NCBI RefSeq assembly: GCF_029382225.1
Contig: NZ_JARLTC010000049.1
Span: forward strand, 1 to 61,641
Length of the DNA stretch: 61,641 nt
Origin: Spongiactinospora sp. TRM90649
Lineage (GTDB): Bacteria > Actinomycetota > Actinomycetes > Streptosporangiales > Streptosporangiaceae
Reading direction: 5' to 3'
Part shown: positions 1-7,325 of the stretch, one piece after another
Layout: every line of letters starts with the position of its first letter
How positions within the stretch are numbered: the first letter of the stretch is position 1
Notes under the pieces: model-generated
Told to the model about the DNA's origin: nothing
What the model saw: the letters and a program-made list of their open reading frames with translations, nothing else
Database searches by the model: none
Translations under genes and position numbers: made by a program

Positions 1-54
1 GGACATGCCGGTCAGCTCGGCGATCTGCGCGCGCTCGCAGTCGGCCGCGGTCAT
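1..54 (-). CDS. Start of a gene running off the left edge
   Basis: Only the first 18 codons are inside the window, beginning MTAADCERAQIAELTG. The ATG overlaps the stop of the gene at 51-281 in an ATGA arrangement, so it is translationally coupled and is the next member of the same minus-strand operon. The visible N-terminus has the look of a small helix-turn-helix protein (AQIAELTGMS could be the first helix pair), but this is too little to assign a function. Confidence 0.5.
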   Translation of the reverse strand, partial: MTAADCERAQIAELTGMS

Positions 55-281
55 CGCTCCTCACCCCTCTCTCGGGCACGCTCGATGCGACGGGCGATGC
101 GGTAGCCGTGCCAGGTGCTGACGGCTAGGAGCGACACCGCGAACGCGACGGGCAGGGGCAGCACGATGACGAGCATCACTGTGGAGACGGCGATCGCGGC
201 GAAGTAGATGAGCGCGTCGAGGAGGTCGAGGACGACGCCGAGCACGAGGAGACGAAGGACGCGGGGCAGGCGGGCGATCAT
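51..281 (-). CDS. Small membrane protein of the plasmid-like operon
   Basis: A 76-residue protein. A basic N-terminus (MIARLPRVLR) is followed by two hydrophobic stretches, about residues 10-35 and 36-57, and a charged Arg/Glu-rich tail. This predicts two closely spaced membrane segments with a cytoplasmic tail. It overlaps the upstream DUF2637 gene by 4 bases (ATGA) and the downstream partial gene in the same way. Small membrane proteins next to DUF2637/Spd-type genes are usual on actinomycete conjugative elements, where Spd proteins are linked to intramycelial spread. That role here is inferred from context only. Confidence 0.7.
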   Translation of the reverse strand: MIARLPRVLRLLVLGVVLDLLDALIYFAAIAVSTVMLVIVLPLPVAFAVSLLAVSTWHGYRIARRIERARERGEER

Positions 282-1864
282 CGGTCCTCACCGCCCGCCG
301 GGGTGGTCGCGTGCGAGCCGTTGACGGCGGGGGTGGTCGCGACCGGGTCCGCGACCGGTCGCGGGGGTGCAGGAGTGCCGCGATCGTCGAAGGTCCACCC
401 GCCGTCGATCATGATTTGGCGGGCTTCCTGGATGCAGCCGAGCGCCCATGTTTCGCTGAATCCGGTCCAGTCGGCGAGGTCCCGCTTGGAGCCGATGTTG
501 CCCTTCTTCGCGCGGCTGACCCACAGGCGAATGGCTCGGCGTTTGTCCTGCTCATCGGGCCTTCTGCGGTCCGCGACCGGTCGCGACTCGGTCGCGACCA
601 CCGCCCCGTCGGCGACCAGTTCCGCGACCGGTTCGGCGACCGGCTGCCGGTCGTCGTCGTCATCGGCGACCGGTCGCGGCTGCGGTCGCGACCACGGCAC
701 CAGGACGGTCGCCCAGGGCCGCCCTTCGGACCCCGCGCGGGCGGTCCCGCCGGGGGCCGTCGAGGGGGTGGCCGACAGGTCGTGACCGGTCGCCGGGTGG
801 TCGCCGTCCGGTCGCGGCGCGGTCGCCGACGGGGCGGTGGTCGCGACCGGACGCGGGTAGACCTCGGCTCGGGCCGCGGTGTTGCGGTCGAGGGCGGCGG
901 CGAGCTCGGCGGCGTCCGAGCGGCGGTCGAGGCCGAGGATGGCGGGGTGGTCGTCGTGCTCCCATGGCCCGGCGGCTGGCAGGGAGAGCAGGCCGCGCGC
1001 GCCGTACAGGGTGGTGATCTGGTCGAGCATGGCCGCGCGCGTCCGCGGGTTGCGGGCGAGGTCGGTGTACTCGACGGCGCGGTCGAGGGCCTTGTCGAGC
1101 CGGGCCAGGGCGGCGGCCTGCTTCTTCGGCTTCGCGCCGGCGTCATACAGGGCGCGGGCCCGCTTGGCCGCGAGCGCGACGCGGGTCAGGCGGCGGTGCG
1201 CGTCGACCTCGCTGGCCGAGCGGTCGCGGGCTTCGGCCAGGCCGAGCCGCACCAGGATCCGCTCGGGGGTGAGCCGCCAGTTGATCGCTTTGAGCCCGGA
1301 GATCTGCTGCCGCTCGATCGCCATTCCGCGTTCCCATAGCCAGGCGGCGACGAACGGGGCGACGAGCCGGAAGAGGAACTCCGGCCAGGAGGAGGCTTCC
1401 AGGGACGACAGCACGGCGGTGAGGGTCGTGAGGGCCCATACGGCGGTGCCGTCGATTCCGGCGGAAGGGCGGATGAGCGGGTCGGTCTTGGCGAGTTCGG
1501 CGCTGTCGCGCACGTTCCGCCGTGCGCGCACGGCGGAGGCGAGCATGCCGATCTCGATGAACGCGAACAGCGCTCCCTGGAGAAGGACGGGGAGATCGAA
1601 CGCCTTGTCGAAGAACGTCCACATGCCCTGGGCGGACACGCCGGTGGCGATGCCGGCGGCCAGGTAGGTGAGGACGTCGGCGAAAGGGATGGCGGTTCGT
1701 CGGGCGGCACGCACGATGGTCCACAGCACGAAGAGCGTGGCGGTCCCGGCGGCGGCGGCCCACACGATGGTGGGCACTGCGGCGAGCGCCTCGCGCGCGG
1801 CGTTGAGCACCTGGTCGACGAGGGGGAACTGCCCATCGTCGGGCGGCGGCGGGGCGGGTCCCAT
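278..1864 (-). CDS. DUF2637-type (Spd-like) membrane protein with C-terminal helix-turn-helix
   Basis: A 528-residue protein. The N-terminal third has four or five hydrophobic segments (about residues 30-55, 62-82, 90-112, 138-155 and 160-178), matching DUF2637 proteins of actinomycete plasmids and AICEs. A helical charged middle (about 195-300) follows. A low-complexity linker (about 335-430) repeats PVA/RPVA units. A C-terminal region (about 438-490, RAIRLWVSRAKKGNIGSKRD onward) resembles the DNA-binding end of mobile-element Spd/Rep proteins. The likely role is a membrane protein of element transfer or spread. It is the longest gene of the left operon and overlaps the next gene by 4 bases. 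The linker DNA contains repeated 12-bp palindromes, listed separately. Confidence 0.75.
   Translation of the reverse strand: MGPAPPPPDDGQFPLVDQVLNAAREALAAVPTIVWAAAAGTATLFVLWTIVRAARRTAIPFADVLTYLAAGIATGVSAQGMWTFFDKAFDLPVLLQGALFAFIEIGMLASAVRARRNVRDSAELAKTDPLIRPSAGIDGTAVWALTTLTAVLSSLEASSWPEFLFRLVAPFVAAWLWERGMAIERQQISGLKAINWRLTPERILVRLGLAEARDRSASEVDAHRRLTRVALAAKRARALYDAGAKPKKQAAALARLDKALDRAVEYTDLARNPRTRAAMLDQITTLYGARGLLSLPAAGPWEHDDHPAILGLDRRSDAAELAAALDRNTAARAEVYPRPVATTAPSATAPRPDGDHPATGHDLSATPSTAPGGTARAGSEGRPWATVLVPWSRPQPRPVADDDDDRQPVAEPVAELVADGAVVATESRPVADRRRPDEQDKRRAIRLWVSRAKKGNIGSKRDLADWTGFSETWALGCIQEARQIMIDGGWTFDDRGTPAPPRPVADPVATTPAVNGSHATTPAGGEDR
345..680. repeat. Iterated GCGACCGGTCGC palindromes inside the DUF2637 gene
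   Basis: The perfect 12-bp palindrome GCGACCGGTCGC occurs at 351-362, 573-584 and 666-677. Near copies lie between and beyond them (for example GCGACCGGTTCG from 623, and several GGTCGCGACC units up to about 860). They encode the RPVA repeats of the protein linker. They may be simple codon-repeat expansion, or binding sites for a DNA-binding protein of the element. Confidence 0.7.
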
Positions 1865-1939
1865 GGTTGGTCTGTCCTTCCTGGTCGTGGTGTTCGGGTT
1901 CGGTGCCCGCCCGGGTGAGCGCCGGTCGGGCTGTGGGCG

Positions 1940-2359
1940 TCAGGTGCGGGGCAAGGCCCGCTCGGACTCCAGGAGCTCGGCGCGCAGCGCCAGCAGCTCC
2001 TCGATCCGGTCGTCGATCCGGGCCACGGTCAGCTGCGGGCCGCTGTACCGGCCCGGGTCGAAGCCGATGACCATGACGCCGTCGAAGCCGAAGTCGTCGC
2101 CGATCACGTAGCCGACCGATTCCAGGGCCCTACGCATCGCCTTGGCGGCGCTCAGGCCGATCGTTCCGGCGCCTCGGACGACGATTCCGCCCCGGGTGAC
2201 GGTTGCGTCCAGCAGCGTCCCGTACCATCCGGCGAGCGCGGACGTGCAGATGGCGGTGACCTCGTTGAGGTCGGCATCGCTGACGCGGATGAGGCTTTCT
2301 CGCTGCGCGGCCTTGAGCTCGCTGGCCTGACGGTCGTGCTTCTTGCCGAGCAAACGCAT
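1940..2359 (-). CDS. Hypothetical protein of the left operon
   Basis: A 139-residue protein of unknown function. The ATG has a GGAG ribosome site 6 bases upstream. The N-terminus is charged and helical (GKKHDRQASELKAAQRES). The middle contains an alternating hydrophobic/glycine stretch (about residues 48-100, including VVRGAGTIGLSAAKAMRRAL), and the C-terminus is a charged helix that could be coiled coil. It lies 76 bp upstream of the DUF2637 gene on the same strand, and I expect co-transcription. Confidence 0.65.
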   Translation of the reverse strand: MRLLGKKHDRQASELKAAQRESLIRVSDADLNEVTAICTSALAGWYGTLLDATVTRGGIVVRGAGTIGLSAAKAMRRALESVGYVIGDDFGFDGVMVIGFDPGRYSGPQLTVARIDDRIEELLALRAELLESERALPRT

Positions 2360-2446
2360 CGTGATCTCCTGGTCGGGATGGCCTGCGGTCGTTGGTGGGG
2401 TGCTGCCGGGCCGGGGGTGGGTGTGGGGCCCGGCCCGGCAGCGGTC

Positions 2447-2743
2447 TCAGGGGGTAGGGCGGGGCATGGCTCGGCAGCGCTCGGCGTGCTCCTGGGCCCA
2501 GTTGCGGGCGTGCTGCGCGGCCTCGTGGCGGTGTGTGTCGATGTACCGAACGGCGGTTGACTCCCAGGTCTCTCGCAGCCAGTCGAAATCCCGCTGCGTG
2601 CCACATCCGGCGCAGCGCGGGACGGTTCTACTCGCTGCGGGACACTCGGCATCGGCGTGCTCGGTCAGGTCGACGGTGGCGCCCCCCACGGTGAGAAAGC
2701 GGGCGATGACCCCGTCGGGCCAGGCGGTCTGCTGGGCGGTCAC
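2447..2743 (-). CDS. Hypothetical small CxxC protein
   Basis: A 98-residue protein starting at GTG, with AAAGGA 5 bases upstream. It has a C..CxxC group in the middle (residues 35-48, CPAASRTVPRCAGCG), which suggests a small metal site, followed by a Trp/His/Arg-rich helical tail. No family is recognised. It sits in the run of small minus-strand genes typical of actinomycete mobile elements. Confidence 0.6.
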   Translation of the reverse strand: MTAQQTAWPDGVIARFLTVGGATVDLTEHADAECPAASRTVPRCAGCGTQRDFDWLRETWESTAVRYIDTHRHEAAQHARNWAQEHAERCRAMPRPTP

Positions 2744-2815
2744 AGTGGTCCTTTCGGATCTTGTGGTCGGCGGTTGGGGTGCTGCCGGGCCGGGGGGTTC
2801 TGGCCCGGCAGCGGC

Positions 2816-2917
2816 TCAGTGGCGGAGGATGTAGAGGATCAGCGCGGCGCTGGCCAGGGTGGCCATCGCGCCGAGCACGGCGCCGATCGCCAGGAGGATC
2901 GCGGTGCGGCGCCTCAC
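2816..2917 (-). CDS. 33-residue single-pass membrane peptide
   Basis: A GTG start overlaps the stop of the upstream gene (GTGA) and opens a 33-codon frame. It encodes three arginines followed by one continuous hydrophobic helix of about 25 residues (AILLAIGAVLGAMATLASAA and on) and a short LRH tail, then TGA. The coupling and the clean hydrophobic helix argue that it is a real micro-protein rather than chance. Its role is unknown; it is likely a membrane peptide of the element. Confidence 0.55.
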   Translation of the reverse strand: MRRRTAILLAIGAVLGAMATLASAALILYILRH

Positions 2918-3108
2918 CGCTTGTCCTTCTTGGCCTGGGCCTTGGCCTTGCGGTCGTACGCCTTGCGGCAGCCGCGGCCCTTCGACCACTCCGGCCCGGC
3001 GGGGCGCTCGCCCTTGGGCCAGATGCCGTCGGGGCCGGCCGAGGCGATGCGGTCCTCCAGGACGTCGGTGGCGATCAGGACCGTCGCGATGCGCTCGCCG
3101 GGGTTCAC
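2914..3108 (-). CDS. Hypothetical 64-residue basic protein
   Basis: Starts at a GTG overlapping the upstream stop (GTGA) and ends overlapping the next GTG in the same way, which fixes the reading frame although longer upstream starts exist. The N-terminus looks folded (NPGERIATVLIATDVLEDRI). The C-terminus is strongly basic, with seven lysines in the last 18 residues, and could contact nucleic acid. Function unknown. Confidence 0.6.
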   Translation of the reverse strand: MNPGERIATVLIATDVLEDRIASAGPDGIWPKGERPAGPEWSKGRGCRKAYDRKAKAQAKKDKR

Positions 3109-3278
3109 CGTCGCTCCTTCTTGGCCGGGATGGGGTTGCTGGAGTGCAACGGCCGGCGGGCGTCGTCGGCGTTGTAGGACCGGTCGGAGGTGTACGTCGG
3201 CGCGGTGCGCTGCTCGGGCGGGGCGACGTCGTCCTCGGTCACCCCATGCAGGGCGAGGAACTTGGCGCAGCGGGTCAC
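3105..3278 (-). CDS. Hypothetical 57-residue protein
   Basis: The GTG start overlaps the stop of the 3275-3604 gene (GTGA), and its own stop overlaps the next start, so it is one link of a translationally coupled chain. The sequence (VTRCAKFLALHGVTEDD...) shows a helical N-terminus and a polar tail rich in Arg, Lys and Pro. No known domain recognised. Confidence 0.55.
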   Translation of the reverse strand: MTRCAKFLALHGVTEDDVAPPEQRTAPTYTSDRSYNADDARRPLHSSNPIPAKKERR

Positions 3279-3604
3279 TGGTCCACCCCCAGGTCGCGCA
3301 GGTGCTGGCAGCCCCGGACCCATGCGGCGCTGGGCTTCTCGGCGCCCATGCCGTCACGGAGGGCGAGGAGACGTCCGAGGCCGATGATCAGGCCGTGGAT
3401 GTAGCGGGTGGCGGACTGCACGGCATAGGCGGAGGCCCCCTGCTCGCGCAGGCGCTCCCGGTCGCGGACGGCAGCGCGGATGTCGGCGACCATCGTGGTG
3501 ATCGCCGCGTCGGCACCGTCCTGGCCGAGCGCGGCCTCGAAGCGGTAGATCGCCTCTTCCTCACGGGAGCGGGCGGCGAACGCTTCTTCCTGTTCGCGGG
3601 TCAT
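3275..3604 (-). CDS. Hypothetical 109-residue helical protein
   Basis: The ATG start overlaps the upstream stop (ATGA). The protein is almost entirely helical: an acidic first half (MTREQEEAFAARSREEEAIY) and an amphipathic second half with a YIHGLIIGLGRLLALRDG segment. Function unknown. Its tight coupling on both sides shows it is expressed with the other small element genes. Confidence 0.6.
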   Translation of the reverse strand: MTREQEEAFAARSREEEAIYRFEAALGQDGADAAITTMVADIRAAVRDRERLREQGASAYAVQSATRYIHGLIIGLGRLLALRDGMGAEKPSAAWVRGCQHLRDLGVDQ

Positions 3605-3759
3605 CGGGTGCCTCCCCGGCAGGTGCGGCACGGCCCGGCGATGGCCTTGCTGTTGACCGTGCCGCACGCGCACACCCAGGTGTGCGGCGTCTGCGCGGCC
3701 AGCGTGTCCGGCTCGGCCTGCCGGCGCGTGGCGCCGGGGACGGTGATGACCTTGCCCAT
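3601..3759 (-). CDS. Small zinc-ribbon-like protein
   Basis: A 52-residue protein with two cysteine pairs (CAC at about 30-32 and CRTC at about 44-47), the pattern of a small zinc ribbon. Its ATG shares its first base with the stop of the preceding gene (TGATG), so re-initiation is likely. It may be a nucleic-acid or protein adaptor; no family recognised. Confidence 0.55.
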   Translation of the reverse strand: MGKVITVPGATRRQAEPDTLAAQTPHTWVCACGTVNSKAIAGPCRTCRGGTR

Positions 3760-4007
3760 CACGCCGCTGCTCCGTTCCGGGCGCGGGTGACCAGGTCCAA
3801 GCCGGTGCGGAAGTACGCCTCGGCCTGGTCGAGGGGCAGCTCCGTGATGCTCTGCCACAGGAACACGGTCGGGCCGTGGTCGGTGTCGCCCACGATGATG
3901 TCGCCGTAGGCGGGGGAGGTGCTGGTCGTCTGGCAGTAGCTGTGCCGGTGGTCGGTGCACCACGGCTTGCACTGGACGGTCGACGGTGGCGCGGTAGCCT
4001 GTGCCAT
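3759..4007 (-). CDS. Hypothetical protein, DUF6907-like
   Basis: An 82-residue protein. I chose the ATG at 4007 because AAAGG lies 7 bases upstream; a GTG five codons earlier is possible. The N-terminus has CxxxC and His residues (CKPWCTDHRHSYC), followed by a YGDIIVG...VFLWQSITELPL core. That core resembles the protein at 8767-8991 and the DUF6907 proteins common in actinomycetes. The Cys/His cluster suggests metal binding. Function unknown. Confidence 0.6.
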   Translation of the reverse strand: MAQATAPPSTVQCKPWCTDHRHSYCQTTSTSPAYGDIIVGDTDHGPTVFLWQSITELPLDQAEAYFRTGLDLVTRARNGAAA

Positions 4008-4024
4008 GAGATTGCCTTTCACTG

Positions 4025-4294
4025 CTAGGGACGGTTGATCTCAGGGCCTGCCGGTGTTGCTGCACCGGCAGGCCCGCTTGCGTTGAGGGTCTCGATGGGG
4101 GCGGGAGTGTCGGCCATCGACTCGACATCGACTCGGCGGTAAACGAAGACCCTGCCGCCGGGATTCTTGCTGGCCTGGATCTTCCCGGTGCGCGCCCACA
4201 CCCTCACCGTCTCTGGGTCGACCTTGAAGAAGGCCGCAACCTCTTCGGTGGTCATCAGTGGACTGAGCGGACGGCCGACGGTGTCGGCACTCAC
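4025..4294 (-). CDS. Helix-turn-helix (excisionase/MerR-like) DNA-binding protein
   Basis: An 89-residue protein from a GTG with GGAGG 9 bases upstream. Residues 13-55 (LMTTEEVAAFFKVDPETVRV followed by WARTGKIQASKNPGGRVFVY) are the classical winged HTH_17 fold of excisionases and small element regulators. It is the first gene of the minus-strand operon and is divergent from a GntR gene, so it may be an operon autoregulator or an Xis for the left element. Confidence 0.8.
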   Translation of the reverse strand: MSADTVGRPLSPLMTTEEVAAFFKVDPETVRVWARTGKIQASKNPGGRVFVYRRVDVESMADTPAPIETLNASGPAGAATPAGPEINRP

Positions 4295-4350
4295 ACGGCA
4301 CCTCCGAATCTGGACATAGCGCCAGTCAGGCCCGGATCGGGCGGTGGTTG

Positions 4351-4387
4351 GCTTGCTTAAGCCAGACCATACTGCCTCACGCGTGAG
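4351..4387. promoter_or_regulatory. Palindromes in the divergent promoter region
   Basis: The region between the HTH gene and the GntR gene holds a perfect 12-bp palindrome CTCACGCGTGAG at 4376-4387. Just beside it is GCTTGCTTAAGC at 4351-4362, containing the palindrome GCTTAAGC. Both are good candidates for operators of the GntR or HTH protein encoded on either side. The 12-mer GCTTGCTTAAGC recurs at 42524-42535 in another divergent regulator region. Confidence 0.45.
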
Positions 4388-4484
4388 CTGACAAGGCGCG
4401 AAGTAGAGTGAGCTGGTACCCAACCTTGTTGCCCCGCAGATAAGGTGACTAGGACACGATGCGGTGAAAGGGGCATGGGGAGCC

Positions 4485-5195
4485 GTGAGACCAGATACCA
4501 GACACCCGTCCCACAAGGTCGCTGCCGATCTACGGGCGAAGATCATGGCCGGGCTGTTGAAACCCGATGAGCAGTTGCCCTCAACTCCACAGCTCGCGGA
4601 GCGGTACGACGCCGCCCCAACGACCATCCAGAACGCCGTCCGCATGCTCAAGGCCGAAGGATTCGTCACGAGCCGCGCGGGGGCCGGCGTCTACGTGAGC
4701 CGCGACCACGCGTTCACAGTTGAGACCGCCGCCTACTACGACCCCGCGTCCCGTGGGGTCGCCTATCGAATCCTTGACGTAGCCGAGCTACAGCCTCCGG
4801 CCGATGTTGCCGCCGCTCTGAAGGAGGATCGCGCGGTCTGCCGCTCCAGGCTCACGATGCGTGGCGAGACGCCCATGGAGCTCTCGCGCTCCTACTATCC
4901 GATGAGCCTTGCGGCAGGAACGCCCCTTACTGGGCGGGGCCGTATCCGAGGAGGCGCGCCTGCCGTACTCGCCGACCTCGGCTACCCGGAACTCGAATGG
5001 ACCGACCGAGTGTCCACCCGCGTCCCAACAACCGAAGAAGCGGAGATCCTGGAGATCCCCGACGGCGTGCCGGTCCTTCGTCAGTTCCGCACGATCTTCT
5101 CCGAGGACGATCGACCGGTCGAAGTATCGGTGCTGATTAAGCCAGGGCACCTGTACGAACTGACGTATCGGCAGGCCGTGGATGATGAGCAGTAG
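4485..5195 (+). CDS. GntR-family transcriptional regulator (HutC/UTRA type)
   Basis: About 236 residues from the GTG at 4485; a GTG at 4464 adds seven residues. The N-terminal winged helix (about residues 10-75, with LRAKIMAGLLKPDEQLPSTP and the recognition-helix stretch TTIQNAVRMLKAEGF) is typical GntR. The C-terminal half (about 90-230, including a VPVLRQFRTIFSEDDRPVEV segment) matches the UTRA ligand-binding domain. Regulators of this type (KorSA-like) repress transfer and replication genes of actinomycete integrative elements. The divergent position over the small-gene operon fits that role. The ligand is unknown. Confidence 0.85.
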   Translation: MRPDTRHPSHKVAADLRAKIMAGLLKPDEQLPSTPQLAERYDAAPTTIQNAVRMLKAEGFVTSRAGAGVYVSRDHAFTVETAAYYDPASRGVAYRILDVAELQPPADVAAALKEDRAVCRSRLTMRGETPMELSRSYYPMSLAAGTPLTGRGRIRGGAPAVLADLGYPELEWTDRVSTRVPTTEEAEILEIPDGVPVLRQFRTIFSEDDRPVEVSVLIKPGHLYELTYRQAVDDEQ

Positions 5196-5210
5196 TCCAA
5201 AGGAGGTTCA

Positions 5211-5795
5211 GTGCCTGACACTCGGGATGATGGATGGGTCTGGCTGCCTGATTTTCCAGCAGAGGCCGGCATAGCCATTGGCGGCTTCTGGGCCCCTCCA
5301 GGCAGCAGGTGGGAGAATGTCTCGTCCGTTGACGAGGACGGCACACCTCGTATCGCCTGGCGGGTTGCGCGAGATGCGCCAAAAAGCCAGACCGTCGATC
5401 ACAAGCGGGCGGTGGAGGTGCCGAAGCGAGGACAGGGAGAGAAGAAGCGGCTACCTCGTGTACCTCGTGAAATACCGACCGGAATCACGGCGCTGTACCG
5501 ATACTTCGATGACCAGGATCGACTGCTGTATGTGGGGATGACCAACGATCTCTCCCTGCGCACACGGAACCACGTGAGAGCGTCGGATTGGATGGCCTTC
5601 GCAGTTCGATCGACCATCGAGCGCTATCCGAGTCGGTCCGAAGCGGAGGCAGCCGAGCATAAGGCGATCTCGGATGAGTCGCCGATCTTCAACGTCCGAG
5701 GTAACGCGACCCCAAAGGCTCAGCGCCGACTTGTTGAGTACCTGGTTGAGCACGGTCGCACGGACTTGCTGACAGCCATCATCTCCCGTGGCTGA
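5211..5795 (+). CDS. GIY-YIG nuclease-fold protein
   Basis: A 194-residue protein starting at GTG with a strong AGGAGG 6 bases upstream. The C-terminal half (about residues 92-170) begins ALYRYFDDQDRLLYVGMTND, the GIY-YIG core with the second motif as YVG and a downstream Arg (LSLRTRNH). A catalytic-type Glu follows in the AEAAEHKAI helix. The N-terminal 85 residues are unassigned. It follows the GntR gene by 15 bp and is probably co-transcribed. It may be a small endonuclease of the mobile element; the target is unknown. Confidence 0.75.
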   Translation: MPDTRDDGWVWLPDFPAEAGIAIGGFWAPPGSRWENVSSVDEDGTPRIAWRVARDAPKSQTVDHKRAVEVPKRGQGEKKRLPRVPREIPTGITALYRYFDDQDRLLYVGMTNDLSLRTRNHVRASDWMAFAVRSTIERYPSRSEAEAAEHKAISDESPIFNVRGNATPKAQRRLVEYLVEHGRTDLLTAIISRG

Positions 5796-5875
5796 CTTTC
5801 GCGTGCGGGGTGCTGCTGGAGCCGGACGGGTCATGCTTCGCCTGCCGCTCCAGTCGGTGACCAGCCAAGCCCCGG

Positions 5876-6097
5876 TCACGGGGTGGGACTCGTGGAGGTG
5901 GGAGGGGGCGGAGGCGGAGGTGGCGGCTCTGTGCCACCTCTGGCGAACGCAGCCCAGCCGGCAAGCGCCGCTACGACCAGCGCCCCGCCGACGAGTACCG
6001 TCTTGCCGCCACGGGTGTGGGGGGAGACCCAGGTGCGCCCTCCACCTGGTCGCCGCCGATAGTGCCCCTTGACCCAGCTCTTCCTTCTCGCCGCCAT
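5876..6097 (-). CDS. Small single-pass membrane protein with proline tail
   Basis: A 73-residue protein. The basic N-terminus (KSWVKGHYRRRPGGGRTW) is followed by one hydrophobic segment (about 33-52, TVLVGGALVVAALAGWAAFA) and a proline-rich extracytoplasmic tail with a run of nine prolines. The ATG lacks a clear ribosome site, so the start is uncertain. It lies convergent to the GIY-YIG gene. Function unknown. Confidence 0.55.
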   Translation of the reverse strand: MAARRKSWVKGHYRRRPGGGRTWVSPHTRGGKTVLVGGALVVAALAGWAAFARGGTEPPPPPPPPPTSTSPTP

Positions 6098-6247
6098 ACC
6101 GGGACCGTACGAACCCGCCGTGACTCCGCATACTCTGCGCGTGGGCACGATCCGCTGGCGTCGATGGCACGAGAGACAGACCTTGCCCGGTTCAACGTTC
6201 TGTGCCGTGCCCATGACGCTGGGCGCTGACCGGCGTACCGTGAGTGC

Positions 6248-6388
6248 GTGGCCGACAAGGATGACGAGCCCCCCGTCTGCCGGGTCTGTCTCGGCGCAGG
6301 CGGGGAATGGATCTGGAAGAACGGCACCGAGGAAGCACACAAGGAGTGGGTGCCGTGCTCCACCTGCGAGGGGACCGGGCGCGCATGA
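6248..6388 (+). CDS. 46-residue DnaJ-like zinc-finger protein
   Basis: A GTG-started frame of 46 residues containing CRVCLGAGGEW and CSTCEGTGRA, two halves of a DnaJ-type CxxCxGxG zinc site. Its TGA overlaps the ATG of the next zinc-finger gene (ATGA), which makes it convincing despite the weak ribosome site. It is probably a small zinc-binding adaptor acting with its neighbour. Confidence 0.6.
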   Translation: MADKDDEPPVCRVCLGAGGEWIWKNGTEEAHKEWVPCSTCEGTGRA

Positions 6389-6714
6389 CCGACCCCATCA
6401 CCTGCCCCGAGTGCGAGGGCAAGAAGGGCCACCGCGTCGGTGAGCTGTTCCTGGCCTGCCGGTTCTGCTGCGGAAGGGGCTGGGTCGGCGGCGAGCACGA
6501 ACCCGCCGAGCGCGATCACCGGCCGCCGCCGGAGCCGCCGCCAGCGTGGGAGCACAAGGTGTGGTGCGACCCGGCCGTATCCGCCGCGATCCCCTGCCGC
6601 TACTGCCTCGGATCGGGCAAGGTCATCAACCTCGGCAGCGGTGTCCAGCGCGGCAACGTGCTTACCATGGCCGACTGCCCCGCCTGCACCATCCCGGATG
6701 ACCAGACAGTCTGA
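6385..6714 (+). CDS. DnaJ-like zinc-finger protein
   Basis: A 109-residue protein with repeated CxxC motifs: CPECEGKKGH and CRFCCGRGW near the N-terminus, CRYCLGSGKV and CPAC near the C-terminus, separated by a proline-rich middle. This is the cysteine-rich zinc-binding pattern of DnaJ, without a J domain. The start is coupled to the upstream 46-residue zinc protein, and the end overlaps the NUDIX gene by 17 bases. The role is unknown; it could be a chaperone-like or nucleic-acid adaptor. Confidence 0.7.
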   Translation: MTDPITCPECEGKKGHRVGELFLACRFCCGRGWVGGEHEPAERDHRPPPEPPPAWEHKVWCDPAVSAAIPCRYCLGSGKVINLGSGVQRGNVLTMADCPACTIPDDQTV

Positions 6715-7102
6715 CGCGCCCGCTGTGGCCGCCGCCATCATCGTGCGGCGCGGCAAGGTCCTGCTCATCCGCCGACGTGTCGCCGAAGGCGAGCTGTTGT
6801 GGACGTTCCCCGGCGGCCAGGTCGAGTTAGGCGAATCCGGCGAGCAGGCTGCCGTACGCGAGACTCGCGAGGAAGTCGGACTCGACGTCACCGCCGTGAA
6901 GGCCCTCGGTGCCCGCATCCACCCCGCGACCGGCCGCCGCATGATCTACGTCGTGTGCGAGACGGTGGCCGGCACGGCCCGCGTCGCCGACGTCGAGGAA
7001 GTGGCCGAGGTCGAGTGGTGTGGCCGGACGCGCGTCGCCGAACTGGTGCCGTTCTCCTTCTTCGCGCCGGTCCAGGCGCACCTCGACGAGCATCTGACCT
7101 GA
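6698..7102 (+). CDS. NUDIX hydrolase
   Basis: A 134-residue protein with a complete NUDIX box at about residues 40-62 (GGQVELGESGEQAAVRETRE then EVG), matching GX5EX7REUXEEXGU with all acidic metal ligands present. It should hydrolyse a nucleoside diphosphate linked to another moiety; the substrate cannot be read from sequence. It overlaps the upstream zinc-finger gene, so the two are probably co-translated. Confidence 0.88.
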   Translation: MTRQSDAPAVAAAIIVRRGKVLLIRRRVAEGELLWTFPGGQVELGESGEQAAVRETREEVGLDVTAVKALGARIHPATGRRMIYVVCETVAGTARVADVEEVAEVEWCGRTRVAELVPFSFFAPVQAHLDEHLT

Positions 7103-7325
7103 CCTGGTGCTGATGACCACAGAACCTGGCCCGCTGTGGGAGACGCTTCGTGACCATGCCGACACGGCATAGCCAGGCCATCGTCCCCGTACAGTCAGAA
7201 GACGCCCGTCGGACCAGCGCATACCGTCGCGTTGAGGATCACCACCGGTCCCGGCGAGGGGATGAGACATGAGCGTCACGGCAAACGGCCAGTCCGCGCT
7301 GAGCACTCGTGCATACACTGACCGC

